Part shown: positions 1 to 6,781 of the stretch, one piece after another
Layout of the letters: each line of letters begins with the position of its first letter
Position numbering within the stretch: position 1 is the first letter of the stretch
Assembly: GCA_965649545.1 (NCBI GenBank)
Contig: CBFGLF010000050.1
Location: 1 to 11,747 of the forward strand
Reading direction: 5' to 3'
Length of the DNA stretch: 11,747 bases
From: CABHOJ01 sp965649545
GTDB lineage: Bacteria > Pseudomonadota > Gammaproteobacteria > Burkholderiales > Methylophilaceae
Translations under genes and position numbers: made by a program
The notes under the pieces: model-generated
What the model was told of the DNA's origin: nothing
Seen by the model: the letters and a program-made list of their open reading frames with translations, nothing else
Databases searched by the model: none

Positions 1-416
1 ACGGCGGCTGAATTGGAGAGATTGAGACTGCGGTTGTCCGGCATCATCGGCAGCCGTAACCTGAATGCCGGCGCGAACTCTTCCCGCACCTCTTCCGGCA
101 AGCCCCTGGTCTCCGGACCGAACACGAAGACATCCCCCGGCTGGAAGGCCACATCGGTATAGCGCGTGCTGCCTTTGGTCGTGACGGCGAACATCCGTCT
201 GCCGGCCAGTGTTGCGCGGCATGCCTGCCAATCCTCATGTACCAGCATCTCGGCATATTCGTGATAGTCCAGGCCCGCCCGCCGCATCTTGGCGTCGTCC
301 AGCGGGAAGCCCAGAGGCTTCACTAGATGCAGCCGTGCGCCGGTGTTGGCGGACAGGCGGATGATATTGCCAGTATTGGGGGCGATCTCAGGCTGGTAAA
401 GGACGATATCGAACAT
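1..416 (-). CDS. trmL: tRNA (cytidine/uridine(34)-2'-O)-methyltransferase TrmL, 3' end cut by window edge
   Basis: SPOUT-family (SpoU/TrmH superfamily) enzyme that 2'-O-methylates the wobble nucleotide of leucine tRNAs, using S-adenosylmethionine in the cytoplasm. The first 138 residues are visible and only the last 15 to 20 are missing beyond the left edge. The start MFDIVLYQPEIAPNTGNIIR carries motif 1 (NTGNIIR, residues 14-20). Motif 2 is FGPETRGLP (99-107) and motif 3 is MMPDNRSLNLSNSAA (124-138); motifs 2 and 3 form the knotted cofactor site. RRAGLDYHEY (45-54) is also typical of TrmL rather than of other SpoU methylases. The ATG at 416-414 gives the expected N-terminus. It lies 35 bases after the comF stop on the same strand, so it is probably co-transcribed with comF. 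The family is clear; the exact tRNA substrates are inferred from the E. coli enzyme. Confidence 0.95.
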   Translation of the reverse strand, partial: MFDIVLYQPEIAPNTGNIIRLSANTGARLHLVKPLGFPLDDAKMRRAGLDYHEYAEMLVHEDWQACRATLAGRRMFAVTTKGSTRYTDVAFQPGDVFVFGPETRGLPEEVREEFAPAFRLRLPMMPDNRSLNLSNSAA

Positions 417-451
417 GCGTATTCTCGGGATGTTGGGTGATCTGGCGCGGG

Positions 452-1159
452 CTATTGTTGAGGCAGCGTGCGCGCCAGCACCCAGCATTCTACCTGTTCC
501 GCGCCCGCATCCTTAAGGGCCTTGGCCAGTGCATTGAGGCTAGCCCCGGTGGTCATGACATCGTCTACCAGCGCGATGCGCAGTCCGTCGAATCGACGCG
601 TGCAGGCGAAGGCATGCTTCATGTTCTTCACCCGGGCTTTCAGCGGCAGGCTGGCTTGGGGTGGCGACAGTTTCGTGCGTACGACAGCAGCGGTCTCTAG
701 AGGTAGCTCCAGGCGTTTGGCAAGATGCCTGGCGATCTCCAGCGACTGGTTGAATCCACGCTCCCGGAGTCTGAGGGCATGCAGCGGCATGGGGATGATG
801 AGGTCGGGCGAGGGCTGTTCATGCAATGTTTCGAGCATCATGTCGGCGAACGGCTCGGCGAGATGCAGGCGATGTTGATACTTGTAACGCTGTAGCATGG
901 CATCCACCGGGTGGGCATAGCGGAATACTGCGATGGTGCGATCGAACGCGGGTGGGGATCGCAGGCACTGACCGCAGATCAGGCCAGTGGCAGAAAAGAG
1001 CGCACATTGCGGGCAATGGGTGTCGGCCAGGCGGGGTAAGTCGTTGACGCATGCCGGGCACAAGCCATGCGGCTGTGGATGCGGTGCTGCGCATAGCAGG
1101 CAACGCTGCCCGAATAACAGATGATTAATTTTTGACCAATTGTTAATCAATTGCCGCAT
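452..1159 (-). CDS. comF: ComF family phosphoribosyltransferase-like protein
   Basis: A 235-residue double-zinc-ribbon/phosphoribosyltransferase protein. ComF (GntX in enterobacteria) is linked to DNA uptake and use of DNA as a nutrient, but its biochemical reaction is not settled. The N-terminal third has four CxxC pairs (C20/C23, C34/C37, C49/C52, C62/C65), consistent with zinc binding. The C-terminal part has the ComF signature RERGFNQ (132-138) and the PRPP-binding loop VDDVMTTGAS (198-207). Length and domain order are normal. The ATG at 1159 places the first cysteine at residue 20, as is usual; a TTG three codons downstream is a possible alternative. There is no good Shine-Dalgarno sequence. 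It diverges from the bio operon, and its first codons overlap the -35 region and candidate operator of that operon. It is followed by trmL. Whether it takes part in competence here cannot be judged from the window. Confidence 0.93.
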   Translation of the reverse strand: MRQLINNWSKINHLLFGQRCLLCAAPHPQPHGLCPACVNDLPRLADTHCPQCALFSATGLICGQCLRSPPAFDRTIAVFRYAHPVDAMLQRYKYQHRLHLAEPFADMMLETLHEQPSPDLIIPMPLHALRLRERGFNQSLEIARHLAKRLELPLETAAVVRTKLSPPQASLPLKARVKNMKHAFACTRRFDGLRIALVDDVMTTGASLNALAKALKDAGAEQVECWVLARTLPQQ

Positions 1160-1172
1160 TTTCGATTGACAG
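1140..1172. promoter_or_regulatory. Candidate BirA (biotin repressor) operator
   Basis: An imperfect inverted repeat: TTGTTAATC at 1140-1148, 15 bases, then GATTGACAG at 1164-1172. The arms are complementary at 7 of 9 positions. The left arm matches 7 of 9 positions of the E. coli bio operator arm TTGTAAACC; the reversed right arm matches 6 of 9. The 14-16 base spacing is that of BirA sites. It covers the -35 element of the bio-operon promoter and ends two bases before the -10, so bound repressor would block transcription. It also overlaps the start of divergent comF. Assignment to BirA is inference: this organism's BirA is outside the window, and whether it has a DNA-binding domain is unknown. 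A competing palindrome, TGATTAA-N14-TTAATCA at 1122-1149, shares the left arm. Confidence 0.45.
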
Positions 1173-1180
1173 GCTATAAT
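1151..1180 (+). promoter_or_regulatory. Sigma70-type promoter for the bio operon
   Basis: A perfect -10 hexamer TATAAT at 1175-1180 lies 18 bases after a partial -35 TTGCCG at 1151-1156 (4 of 6 matches to TTGACA). Transcription would begin near 1187, leaving about 20 bases of leader before the ATG at 1208, with AAGG at 1196-1199 as ribosome-binding site. This excludes the upstream in-frame ATG at 1151 as the start. A consensus-perfect TTGACA at 1166-1171 is only three bases from TATAAT and cannot be its -35; at normal spacing downstream it has only poor -10 candidates. Confidence 0.6.
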
Positions 1181-1207
1181 TCACCTAAATTTTCTAAGGT
1201 TTCCACC

Positions 1208-1603
1208 ATGGCTTCCAAGCTGATCACGGCCAAACAACAGATGCGCGCAGCCCAGAGTTTCGCATTCTTTTCGAGCCTAGCCGTCATTCTATTACCAGCC
1301 ATCATCCCGATGTTGCTCTGGATCGCAGCCTCGATCTTCGCTTATTGTGCCGTCGCCTGTCATCCCAACAAGCGCGTGCAATCCTACCTGACCATCGCAG
1401 GTTACCGTTTCTATGGTCTGGTGGGTGGCCTGGTGGTCGCCTTGAATTTCAGTCCGCAAATGGCCAAGGCGGTCGGTGGCTGGCTGAATCTGGGAATCAT
1501 CATCTGGATACTCAGTATCCTCGTTGTCGTGCCGTTCGGCATCCGGGACATCCTGCGGGCCAAGAGAGAGCCCTGGCAGGATATGCAAGTAGAAACAGAA
1601 TAA
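1208..1603 (+). CDS. Uncharacterised small multi-pass membrane protein at the head of the bio operon
   Basis: A 131-residue protein that I do not recognise as a named family. A basic N-terminus ([16 protein letters not shown]) precedes a long hydrophobic stretch at about 17-51, broken by prolines at 30 and 34, so one or two helices. Further hydrophobic segments lie at about 62-80 and 91-110, then a charged tail ([12 protein letters not shown]) ending acidic. This suggests a 3-4 helix inner-membrane protein. It has no cleavable signal peptide, enzyme motif or metal site that I can see. The ATG at 1208 is chosen over the in-frame ATG at 1151 because it has AAGG eight bases upstream and lies downstream of the predicted transcription start. 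The stop TAA merges with the bioB ribosome-binding site, so it should be co-transcribed and co-regulated with biotin synthesis. A role in transport or membrane handling of a biotin intermediate is possible but unsupported by sequence motifs. Confidence 0.8.
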   Translation: MASKLITAKQQMRAAQSFAFFSSLAVILLPAIIPMLLWIAASIFAYCAVACHPNKRVQSYLTIAGYRFYGLVGGLVVALNFSPQMAKAVGGWLNLGIIIWILSILVVVPFGIRDILRAKREPWQDMQVETE

Positions 1604-1609
1604 GGGGGA
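1602..1609 (+). promoter_or_regulatory. Strong ribosome-binding site fixing the bioB start
   Basis: AAGGGGGA overlaps the TAA stop of the membrane-protein gene. Its last G is six bases before the ATG at 1615. This supports the 330-residue bioB start over ATGs further upstream in the same frame, which would lie inside the membrane-protein gene. It is the clearest Shine-Dalgarno sequence in the operon and suggests BioB is translated well. Confidence 0.8.
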
Positions 1610-1614
1610 ACACC

Positions 1615-2607
1615 ATGTTAGAAGCCGTTATCGATACCCGTGGCATCGAGAAGAGTCGTTGCGAGACGTCTACCGTCAACCGCTGGTCGGTGGACGAGAT
1701 CGTCGCCCTGTTCGAACTGCCGTTCAGCGACCTCATGCATCGCGCGCAGACTGTCCACCGTGAGCACTTCGACCCCAATGCCGTGCAGGTCAGCACCTTG
1801 CTCTCGATCAAGACCGGCGGTTGTTCCGAGGATTGCGGCTATTGTCCGCAGGCGGCGCGCTACCACACCGATGTCGAGAACGAGCCGCTGATGCCGCTCG
1901 ACGAGGTGATCGCAGCCGCCAAGGCCGCCAAAGAGAACGGCGCCAGCCGCTTCTGCATGGGGGCCGCCTGGCGTGGCCCCAAACAGCGCGATCTGGAGCC
2001 GGTGCTGGAAATGATCAAGGCAGTGAAAGCCCTGGGCCTGGAAAGTTGCGCGACGCTGGGCATGCTGAAGGACGGGCAGGCCGAACAATTGAAGGACGCC
2101 GGTCTCGATTACTACAACCACAATCTCGATACCGCCCCGGAGTTCTACGGCGATGTCATCAGTACCCGTACCTATCAGGATCGCCTGGATACCCTCGATC
2201 GCGTCCGTGAAGCCGATATCAACGTCTGTTGCGGCGGCATCATCGGCATGGGCGAATCCCGCAACCAGCGTGCTGGCCTGCTGGCGCAACTGGCCAATAT
2301 GGAACGTCCGCCGGAAAGCGTACCGATCAACCTCCTGACCCAGGTCGAGGGTACGCCACTGCATGGCACCGACGACCTCGACCCGATGGAGTTCGTGCGC
2401 ACCATTGCCGCCGCACGCATCACCATGCCGACCAGCTATGTACGCCTGTCCGCCGGTCGCCAGAGCATGCACGAAGGCATCCAGGCGCTGTGTTTCCTGG
2501 CCGGTGCCAATTCGATCTTCTACGGCGAAAAGTTGTTGACCACCGGCAACCCGGAAGCTGAAGCTGACAAGGCGCTATTCGCCAAGCTGGGTATCAAAGC
2601 GATTTAA
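1615..2607 (+). CDS. bioB: Biotin synthase BioB
   Basis: Radical-SAM enzyme that inserts sulfur into dethiobiotin to form biotin, the last step of the pathway, in the cytoplasm. It has 330 residues, normal for the family. The radical-SAM cluster motif Cx3Cx2C is C70, C74, C77 ([12 protein letters not shown]). The auxiliary [2Fe-2S] cluster, which supplies the sulfur in E. coli, has its ligands at C114, C145, C205 and R277 (YVRLSAGR). The motifs YYNHNLDT (166-173) and CGGIIGMGE (206-214) are also intact. The start at 1615 is set by AAGGGGGA upstream. The frame stays open for 90 more codons toward 1345, but that segment is the membrane-protein gene read in another frame. The stop overlaps the bioF start by one base (TAATG), so translation is probably coupled. 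Confidence 0.98.
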   Translation: MLEAVIDTRGIEKSRCETSTVNRWSVDEIVALFELPFSDLMHRAQTVHREHFDPNAVQVSTLLSIKTGGCSEDCGYCPQAARYHTDVENEPLMPLDEVIAAAKAAKENGASRFCMGAAWRGPKQRDLEPVLEMIKAVKALGLESCATLGMLKDGQAEQLKDAGLDYYNHNLDTAPEFYGDVISTRTYQDRLDTLDRVREADINVCCGGIIGMGESRNQRAGLLAQLANMERPPESVPINLLTQVEGTPLHGTDDLDPMEFVRTIAAARITMPTSYVRLSAGRQSMHEGIQALCFLAGANSIFYGEKLLTTGNPEAEADKALFAKLGIKAI

Positions 2608-3782
2608 TGTCGCCGAGCTTGTATTCCGAGCTGCAGGCAGAACTGGATGCACGGGCGCGTGCCGGGTTGACCCGGCGCCGCCGCTTGCTGCAAAGCGCGC
2701 AATCCGCACAGATCCAGTGTGACGGCCAGACCGTCTTATCGTTCTGCAGCAATGATTATCTGGGCCTGGCCAGTCATCCGGCCTTGATCGCCGCAGTGAA
2801 AGACAGCCTCGATGCACTCGGTGTCGGCAGCGGGGCTTCCCACCTCATCACCGGCCACCACCAGTCACACGAACGACTTGAGCAGGCGCTGGCCGACTTC
2901 GTCGGTCTGCCTTCGGCGCTGCTCTTCTCCACCGGCTACATGGCCAACCTGGGTGTGGTCAGCGCGCTGGTCGGGCGCGATGACGCGGTGTTCGCCGACA
3001 AGCTCAACCATGCATCGCTCAACGATGCCGTGGTCCTCAGCCGTGCCGAGTTGCATCGCTTTGCGCATAACGACATGGCGGCGCTGGAGAAACTGCTGCG
3101 TGCGTCCACCGCCAAACGCAAGCTGATCGTCGTCGATGCGGTGTTCAGCATGGACGGCGATGTCGCCCCGGTGCGGGAGTTGGTCGCCCTGTGCGAACAC
3201 TACGATGCTTACCTGCTACTGGACGATGCACATGGTTTCGGCGTGCTCGGCAAGCAGGGCAGAGGGGTGCTCGACCATACCGGACTCCGCTCCCCGCGCA
3301 TCATCTACATGGCGACGCTGGGCAAGGCCGCTGGTGTCGCCGGCGCGTTCGTGGCCGGTGAAGCCGTGCTGATCGATTACCTGGTCCAGCAAAGCCGCAC
3401 CTATATCTATACCACCGCCAGCCCGGCGATGCTGTCGTCTGGCCTGCTGGCCGCGCTGCAGGTGATGCAGGAAGACGCTGCACGACATACCCATCTGCAT
3501 GCCCTGATCCAGCGTTTCAAATCGAATCTCGTCCTTCGGCGTTGGCAGTTGATGCCATCCGATACCGCCATACAACCGGTGCTGGTCGGAAGTAACGACG
3601 ACGCCTTAAGGCTCAGTGAGCATTTGCTCACCATGGGTATGCTGGTGCCGGCGATCCGTCCGCCGACCGTACCCAAAGGCACGGCACGCTTACGTATTTC
3701 CCTATCCGCGGCGCACAGCGAGCAAGATGTCATGCGCCTCGTCGATGCCTTGCAACAGGCGGAAGAGGTTTTGGCCGCATGA
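2607..3782 (+). CDS. bioF: 8-amino-7-oxononanoate synthase BioF
   Basis: Pyridoxal-phosphate enzyme of the alpha-oxoamine synthase family. It condenses pimeloyl-ACP (or pimeloyl-CoA) with L-alanine, releasing CO2, to give 7-keto-8-aminopelargonate. It has 391 residues, the usual size. The PLP lysine is K240 in ATLGKAAGVAGAFV. D206 and H209 of LLLDDAHGFG contact the cofactor ring, H135 in LNHASLND stacks on it, and S181 lies in VFSMDGD. The glycine-rich GSGASHLITGHHQSHE (74-89) is also characteristic. There is no clear ribosome-binding site before the ATG, which overlaps the bioB TAA by one base, so expression probably depends on translation of bioB. The 3' end overlaps bioH by four bases (ATGA). 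Confidence 0.97.
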   Translation: MSPSLYSELQAELDARARAGLTRRRRLLQSAQSAQIQCDGQTVLSFCSNDYLGLASHPALIAAVKDSLDALGVGSGASHLITGHHQSHERLEQALADFVGLPSALLFSTGYMANLGVVSALVGRDDAVFADKLNHASLNDAVVLSRAELHRFAHNDMAALEKLLRASTAKRKLIVVDAVFSMDGDVAPVRELVALCEHYDAYLLLDDAHGFGVLGKQGRGVLDHTGLRSPRIIYMATLGKAAGVAGAFVAGEAVLIDYLVQQSRTYIYTTASPAMLSSGLLAALQVMQEDAARHTHLHALIQRFKSNLVLRRWQLMPSDTAIQPVLVGSNDDALRLSEHLLTMGMLVPAIRPPTVPKGTARLRISLSAAHSEQDVMRLVDALQQAEEVLAA

Positions 3783-4564
3783 GCCTGCACAGCGAAGTCA
3801 TCGGTAGCGGCTCGCCATTGGTATTGATCCATGGCTGGGGCATGCACAGTGGCGTCTGGCAGCCGCTGGTCAAGAAGCTCTCACGCCATTTCACGCTGCA
3901 CATGATCGACCTGCCCGGCATGGGTTTCAGCCAGCCGGTCGAGCCCGCGCATCTGCATGCCGTGGCCGAAAAGGTCGCCGAGATGATCCCGGGCAATGCC
4001 GATATCTGCGGCTGGTCGCTGGGCGGGCTGGTGGCGATGCGTATCGCGCTCGATTATCCGGAGCATGTCCGCCGCATGGTGCTCATCGGCAGTACGCCAA
4101 GGTTCGTCAATACGCAGGCTGAACCCGCATGGCAGTTGGGCATCGAGGCGGAGGTGTTCCAGAGCTTCGCTTCGCAGGTGAGCCAGGATTACCAGGCAAC
4201 GCTGATCAAGTTCCTGACCTTGCAATGCATGGGGGCCAGCGATTCCCGCGCCACCATCAAGCAGTTGCGCACGAGTTTCGCCGAACGCCCGGTGCCGACG
4301 TCCGGTTCCTTGCAGAAGGCGTTGCGCATGTTGCTCGAGAACGACCTGCGTGAGGAGATCGCCTACCTGCGCAAACCCGTCTTGCTCATGCATGGCGATC
4401 GCGACACGCTGGCGCCTTTGCAGGCCGCCCACTGGCTGTCGCAGCATCTGCCATTCGGGCGGCTGCGCGTGATGGCCGGCGCTTCGCATGCGCCCTTCCT
4501 CTCGCATCCTGAACAATGCATCGAGGCGCTCGTGCAGTTCCTCGAACCCGACCATGCCGGATGA
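3779..4564 (+). CDS. bioH: Pimeloyl-ACP methyl ester carboxylesterase BioH
   Basis: Alpha/beta-hydrolase that removes the methyl group from pimeloyl-ACP methyl ester. This ends the BioC-masked fatty-acid elongation cycles and releases pimeloyl-ACP for BioF. It has 261 residues, close to the E. coli enzyme (about 256). The catalytic triad is visible: S80 in the nucleophile elbow GWSLGG (78-83), D207 in HGDRD, and H237 in GASHAPFLSHP. The oxyanion-side motif LIHGWGMHSGVW is at 16-27. The ATG overlaps the bioF stop (ATGA), and GGAAGAGG lies 10 bases upstream. In E. coli bioH is unlinked to the bio operon; here it sits between bioF and bioC, which strengthens the assignment over a generic hydrolase. 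Confidence 0.95.
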   Translation: MSLHSEVIGSGSPLVLIHGWGMHSGVWQPLVKKLSRHFTLHMIDLPGMGFSQPVEPAHLHAVAEKVAEMIPGNADICGWSLGGLVAMRIALDYPEHVRRMVLIGSTPRFVNTQAEPAWQLGIEAEVFQSFASQVSQDYQATLIKFLTLQCMGASDSRATIKQLRTSFAERPVPTSGSLQKALRMLLENDLREEIAYLRKPVLLMHGDRDTLAPLQAAHWLSQHLPFGRLRVMAGASHAPFLSHPEQCIEALVQFLEPDHAG

Positions 4565-5444
4565 TCTTGTGAACGATATCTACCAACTGGACAAGGCCCG
4601 TGTCCGTGCCTCTTTCGACCGCGCCGCGCTGACCTACGATGCGGCGGCGGTGCTGCAAACGGAAGTGCGCCAACGCATGTTCGAGCGTCTGGACCTGGTG
4701 AAACTGCAGCCGCGACGCATCCTCGATGCCGGCTGTGGCACCGGCCATGCCAGTGCGCTCCTGGCCCGGCGGTTCAAGGACGCCGAGGTGGTGTCGCTGG
4801 ATATCGCCATGGGCATGCTGAAGCAGACCCTGGCCAGCCGTTCGCTGCTCCACAAGTTATTGGGTCGCACATCGCGTATCGGTGTCTGCGCCGATATCGA
4901 GCGTCTGCCGCTGGCTGACCAGAGCCTAGACCTGCTCTGGTCCAATCTTGCGATCCAGTGGTGTAACGACCTCGACCAGGCGTTCGGCGAGATGCACCGT
5001 AGCTTGCGGACGGGCGGGCTGGTGATGTTCAGCACCTTCGGGCCGGATACCCTGAAAGAACTGCGTGCCGCTGCCAGTGTCGATGCCGATCACGTACATG
5101 TGAGCCGCTTCATCGATATGCATGACATCGGCGACGCGCTGGTGCGTGCCGGCTTCAGCGCCCCGGTGCTCGATGTCGAGCGTTTCGTGCTGACCTATGA
5201 CGATGTCCTTGGCGTGATGCGCGATCTCAAGGCGATCGGCGCCCATAACGCGGCACAAGGCCGCAACCGCGGCCTATTAGGCAAGGGCTTCCTGCAACAA
5301 CTCACCGCGGCCTACGAACGATTCCGCATCGATGGCAAGTTGCCCGCGACCTACGAAGTCGTCTACGGTCATGCCTGGAAACCTGAGCCCAAGGCCACGA
5401 TGCCGGATGGCCTCGCCCCTGTGACGTTCCGTCCACGCACATGA
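4554..5444 (+). CDS. bioC: Malonyl-ACP O-methyltransferase BioC
   Basis: SAM-dependent class I methyltransferase that methylates the free carboxyl of malonyl-ACP, disguising it so that fatty-acid synthase extends it to pimeloyl-ACP methyl ester. It has 296 residues from the ATG at 4554. SAM motif I is LDAGCGTG (57-64). The acidic residue after strand 2 is D83 in VSLDIAMGM. Typical BioC motifs are KARVRASFDRAALTYD (14-29), CADIERLPLADQSLDLLWSN (112-131) and YGHAWKP near the C-terminus. It is about 45 residues longer than E. coli BioC, with the extra length toward the C-terminus. The ATG at 4554 overlaps bioH by 11 bases and lacks a clear ribosome-binding site. A GTG at 4569, five bases after the bioH stop and preceded by GGATG, is an equally plausible start (291 residues). 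The ATG at 4561 is out of frame. Confidence 0.95.
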   Translation: MPDDLVNDIYQLDKARVRASFDRAALTYDAAAVLQTEVRQRMFERLDLVKLQPRRILDAGCGTGHASALLARRFKDAEVVSLDIAMGMLKQTLASRSLLHKLLGRTSRIGVCADIERLPLADQSLDLLWSNLAIQWCNDLDQAFGEMHRSLRTGGLVMFSTFGPDTLKELRAAASVDADHVHVSRFIDMHDIGDALVRAGFSAPVLDVERFVLTYDDVLGVMRDLKAIGAHNAAQGRNRGLLGKGFLQQLTAAYERFRIDGKLPATYEVVYGHAWKPEPKATMPDGLAPVTFRPRT

Positions 5445-6115
5445 AGCGCGCCTATTTCATCGCGGGGACCGATACCGGCGTCGGCAAGACCCTGATCACC
5501 AGCGCGCTCGTTCACCGTTTCGCGCAGGCCGGATTGCGCAGCGTCGGCATGAAACCGGTCGCCGCCGGTTGTGAATGGCTGGATGGCCGGCTGATGTCGG
5601 AAGATGTGGTGCAGCTGGTCGCGGCCAGCAATGTCGAGGTCGATCTCGACCTCATCAATCCCTATGCCTTCGCGCCGCCGATCGCGCCGCACATCGCGGC
5701 CGACAAGGCTGGGGTACTCATCGAGTTGCCGGTCATCCAGCAGGCTTTTGAGACCTTGCAGGGACAAGTCGATAGCGTGATGGTCGAAGGTGTCGGCGGA
5801 TTCCGTGTGCCCCTGGGACCAAAGACCGATACGGCCGATCTTGCGCAGACATTGGGCTTGCCGGTGCTGCTGGTGGTCGGTATGCGGCTGGGTTGCATCA
5901 ATCACACCCTGCTGACGGTGGATGCCATTCAGGCACGCGGGTTACAGCTAGCGGGATGGGTCGCCAATTGCATCGATCCCGAGATGGCGGTGTTGGATGA
6001 CAATATCGCCGCCCTGCGGCAACGCATCCCGGCGCCCTGTGTCGGTATCGTGCCGGCATTGGCCTCGGCGGACTTCCGTCTAGCCGCCACCTATCTGCAG
6101 CAGGATCAGCTCTAA
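5441..6115 (+). CDS. bioD: Dethiobiotin synthetase BioD
   Basis: ATP-dependent carboxylase that closes the ureido ring of 7,8-diaminopelargonate with CO2 to form dethiobiotin, the substrate of BioB. It has 224 residues, normal for the family. The P-loop is GTDTGVGKT (9-17). The substrate/phosphate lysine is K38 in MKPVAAG. VEGVGGFRVPL (115-125) carries the conserved glutamate E116, and VGMRLGCINH (146-155) matches the family signature. It overlaps the bioC stop by four bases (ATGA) without its own clear ribosome-binding site. It is the last gene of the operon, ending 18 bases before the convergent nadD stop. Its immediate upstream enzyme BioA is not encoded in the window. Confidence 0.97.
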   Translation: MKRAYFIAGTDTGVGKTLITSALVHRFAQAGLRSVGMKPVAAGCEWLDGRLMSEDVVQLVAASNVEVDLDLINPYAFAPPIAPHIAADKAGVLIELPVIQQAFETLQGQVDSVMVEGVGGFRVPLGPKTDTADLAQTLGLPVLLVVGMRLGCINHTLLTVDAIQARGLQLAGWVANCIDPEMAVLDDNIAALRQRIPAPCVGIVPALASADFRLAATYLQQDQL

Positions 6116-6121
6116 CCCTTC

Positions 6122-6134
6122 AGCGACGGTCGCT
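6122..6134. terminator. Short inverted repeat between the convergent bioD and nadD stops, weak terminator candidate
   Basis: AGCGAC-G-GTCGCT is a perfect six-base inverted repeat. As RNA it would form a five-pair stem with a three-base loop on either strand. It lies almost entirely in the 18-base gap between the two operons and touches the last base of nadD. No T-run follows on either strand, so it is not a convincing intrinsic terminator. Rho-dependent ends or overlapping antisense transcripts are equally possible. Confidence 0.25.
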
Positions 6135-6778
6135 CAGCGATAGAGTCTTTCAGTCTCGATATAGCCGATCACGCTGTCCGGGAGCAGGTAACGCGGGCTG
6201 ATCGATTGCTGGAAGCAATTGCGGATGTGTGTCGCCGAGATATCCAGGGCGGTGATGTGCTGCATGTAGATATGCCCAGCACGCGTCTTGCCTAACAGCC
6301 CGGCGTCATCCGTCAGCCTGGCCTCGCAGCGTTGCCTCAGCTGGGGATGTAGCTGCTCCTTCACGATGGGCGCATTCGGCCGATACGCGACGACGATATG
6401 CGCCAGATCCAGCAACTCTTGCCAATGATGCCAGCCGGGCAGACCCAGGAACGCATCGCTCCCCAGTAGCAGGCTGATCGACGTCTCCTCGCCCAGTTCG
6501 AGCCGTAAGGATTGCAGGGTGTCTATCGTATAGGAAGCACCCTCCCGCAGCAGTTCCCGCATGTCGAGCCTGAACGATGGGTTGTCCTGGATCGCCAGGG
6601 CGACCATGCCTGCGCGTTGCTGGGCAGAAGTGGCTGGCTGTTGGCGATGCGGCGGGATCGCGGCCGGGATGAACAGGACCTCATCAAGGCTGACCGCATC
6701 TGCCAGCTCCTGGGCCAGACGCAGATGGCCGAAGTGGATCGGATCGAACGTGCCGCCCAGGACGCCGATGGCGCGCAT
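6134..6778 (-). CDS. nadD: Nicotinate-nucleotide adenylyltransferase NadD
   Basis: Transfers AMP from ATP to nicotinate mononucleotide, giving deamido-NAD, an essential step in NAD synthesis. It has 214 residues, the normal length. The nucleotidyltransferase signature GGTFDPIHFGHLRLA (8-22) contains the HxGH motif (H15, H18). Other hallmarks are PPHR (42-45), SYTIDTL (82-88), LLLGSDAF (103-110) and the ISATHIR form of the ISSTxIR motif (180-186), which binds ATP phosphates. The ATG lies three bases after the proA stop, so the two are likely co-transcribed and perhaps translationally coupled. In many proteobacteria rsfS and rlmH follow nadD. Here the strand switches instead to the end of the biotin operon. 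Confidence 0.97.
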   Translation of the reverse strand: MRAIGVLGGTFDPIHFGHLRLAQELADAVSLDEVLFIPAAIPPHRQQPATSAQQRAGMVALAIQDNPSFRLDMRELLREGASYTIDTLQSLRLELGEETSISLLLGSDAFLGLPGWHHWQELLDLAHIVVAYRPNAPIVKEQLHPQLRQRCEARLTDDAGLLGKTRAGHIYMQHITALDISATHIRNCFQQSISPRYLLPDSVIGYIETERLYR

Positions 6779-6781
6779 CAG

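Noticed and set aside
1122..1149. Inverted repeat TGATTAA-N14-TTAATCA
   Set aside because: Seven perfect bases per arm, but it lies mostly inside comF, is made of low-complexity AT sequence, and fits the biotin operator pattern less well than the 1140-1172 repeat that shares one arm. Kept only as a competing reading.
1166..1171. Perfect TTGACA hexamer in front of the bio operon
   Set aside because: It is three bases from the TATAAT box, far too close, and no good -10 lies 16-18 bases downstream. It coincides with the right arm of the candidate operator.
1151..1207. An upstream ATG for the membrane protein adding 19 residues
   Set aside because: It coincides with the -35 element and precedes the predicted transcription start, and lacks a ribosome-binding site. 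The ATG at 1208 has AAGG at proper distance.
1345..1614. A 90-codon in-frame extension upstream of bioB that would give a 420-residue protein
   Set aside because: The extension reads the membrane-protein gene in the wrong frame, has no resemblance to BioB, and the strong ribosome-binding site AAGGGGGA sits just before the ATG at 1615.
1618..2472. A 284-codon open frame on the minus strand opposite bioB
   Set aside because: It is a shadow of a GC-rich coding region. BioB on the plus strand has all catalytic residues, and the antisense translation shows no recognisable motif.
6122..6134. Bidirectional intrinsic terminator between bioD and nadD
   Set aside because: The stem is only five to six pairs and neither strand has a following T-run, so it is listed only as a weak candidate.
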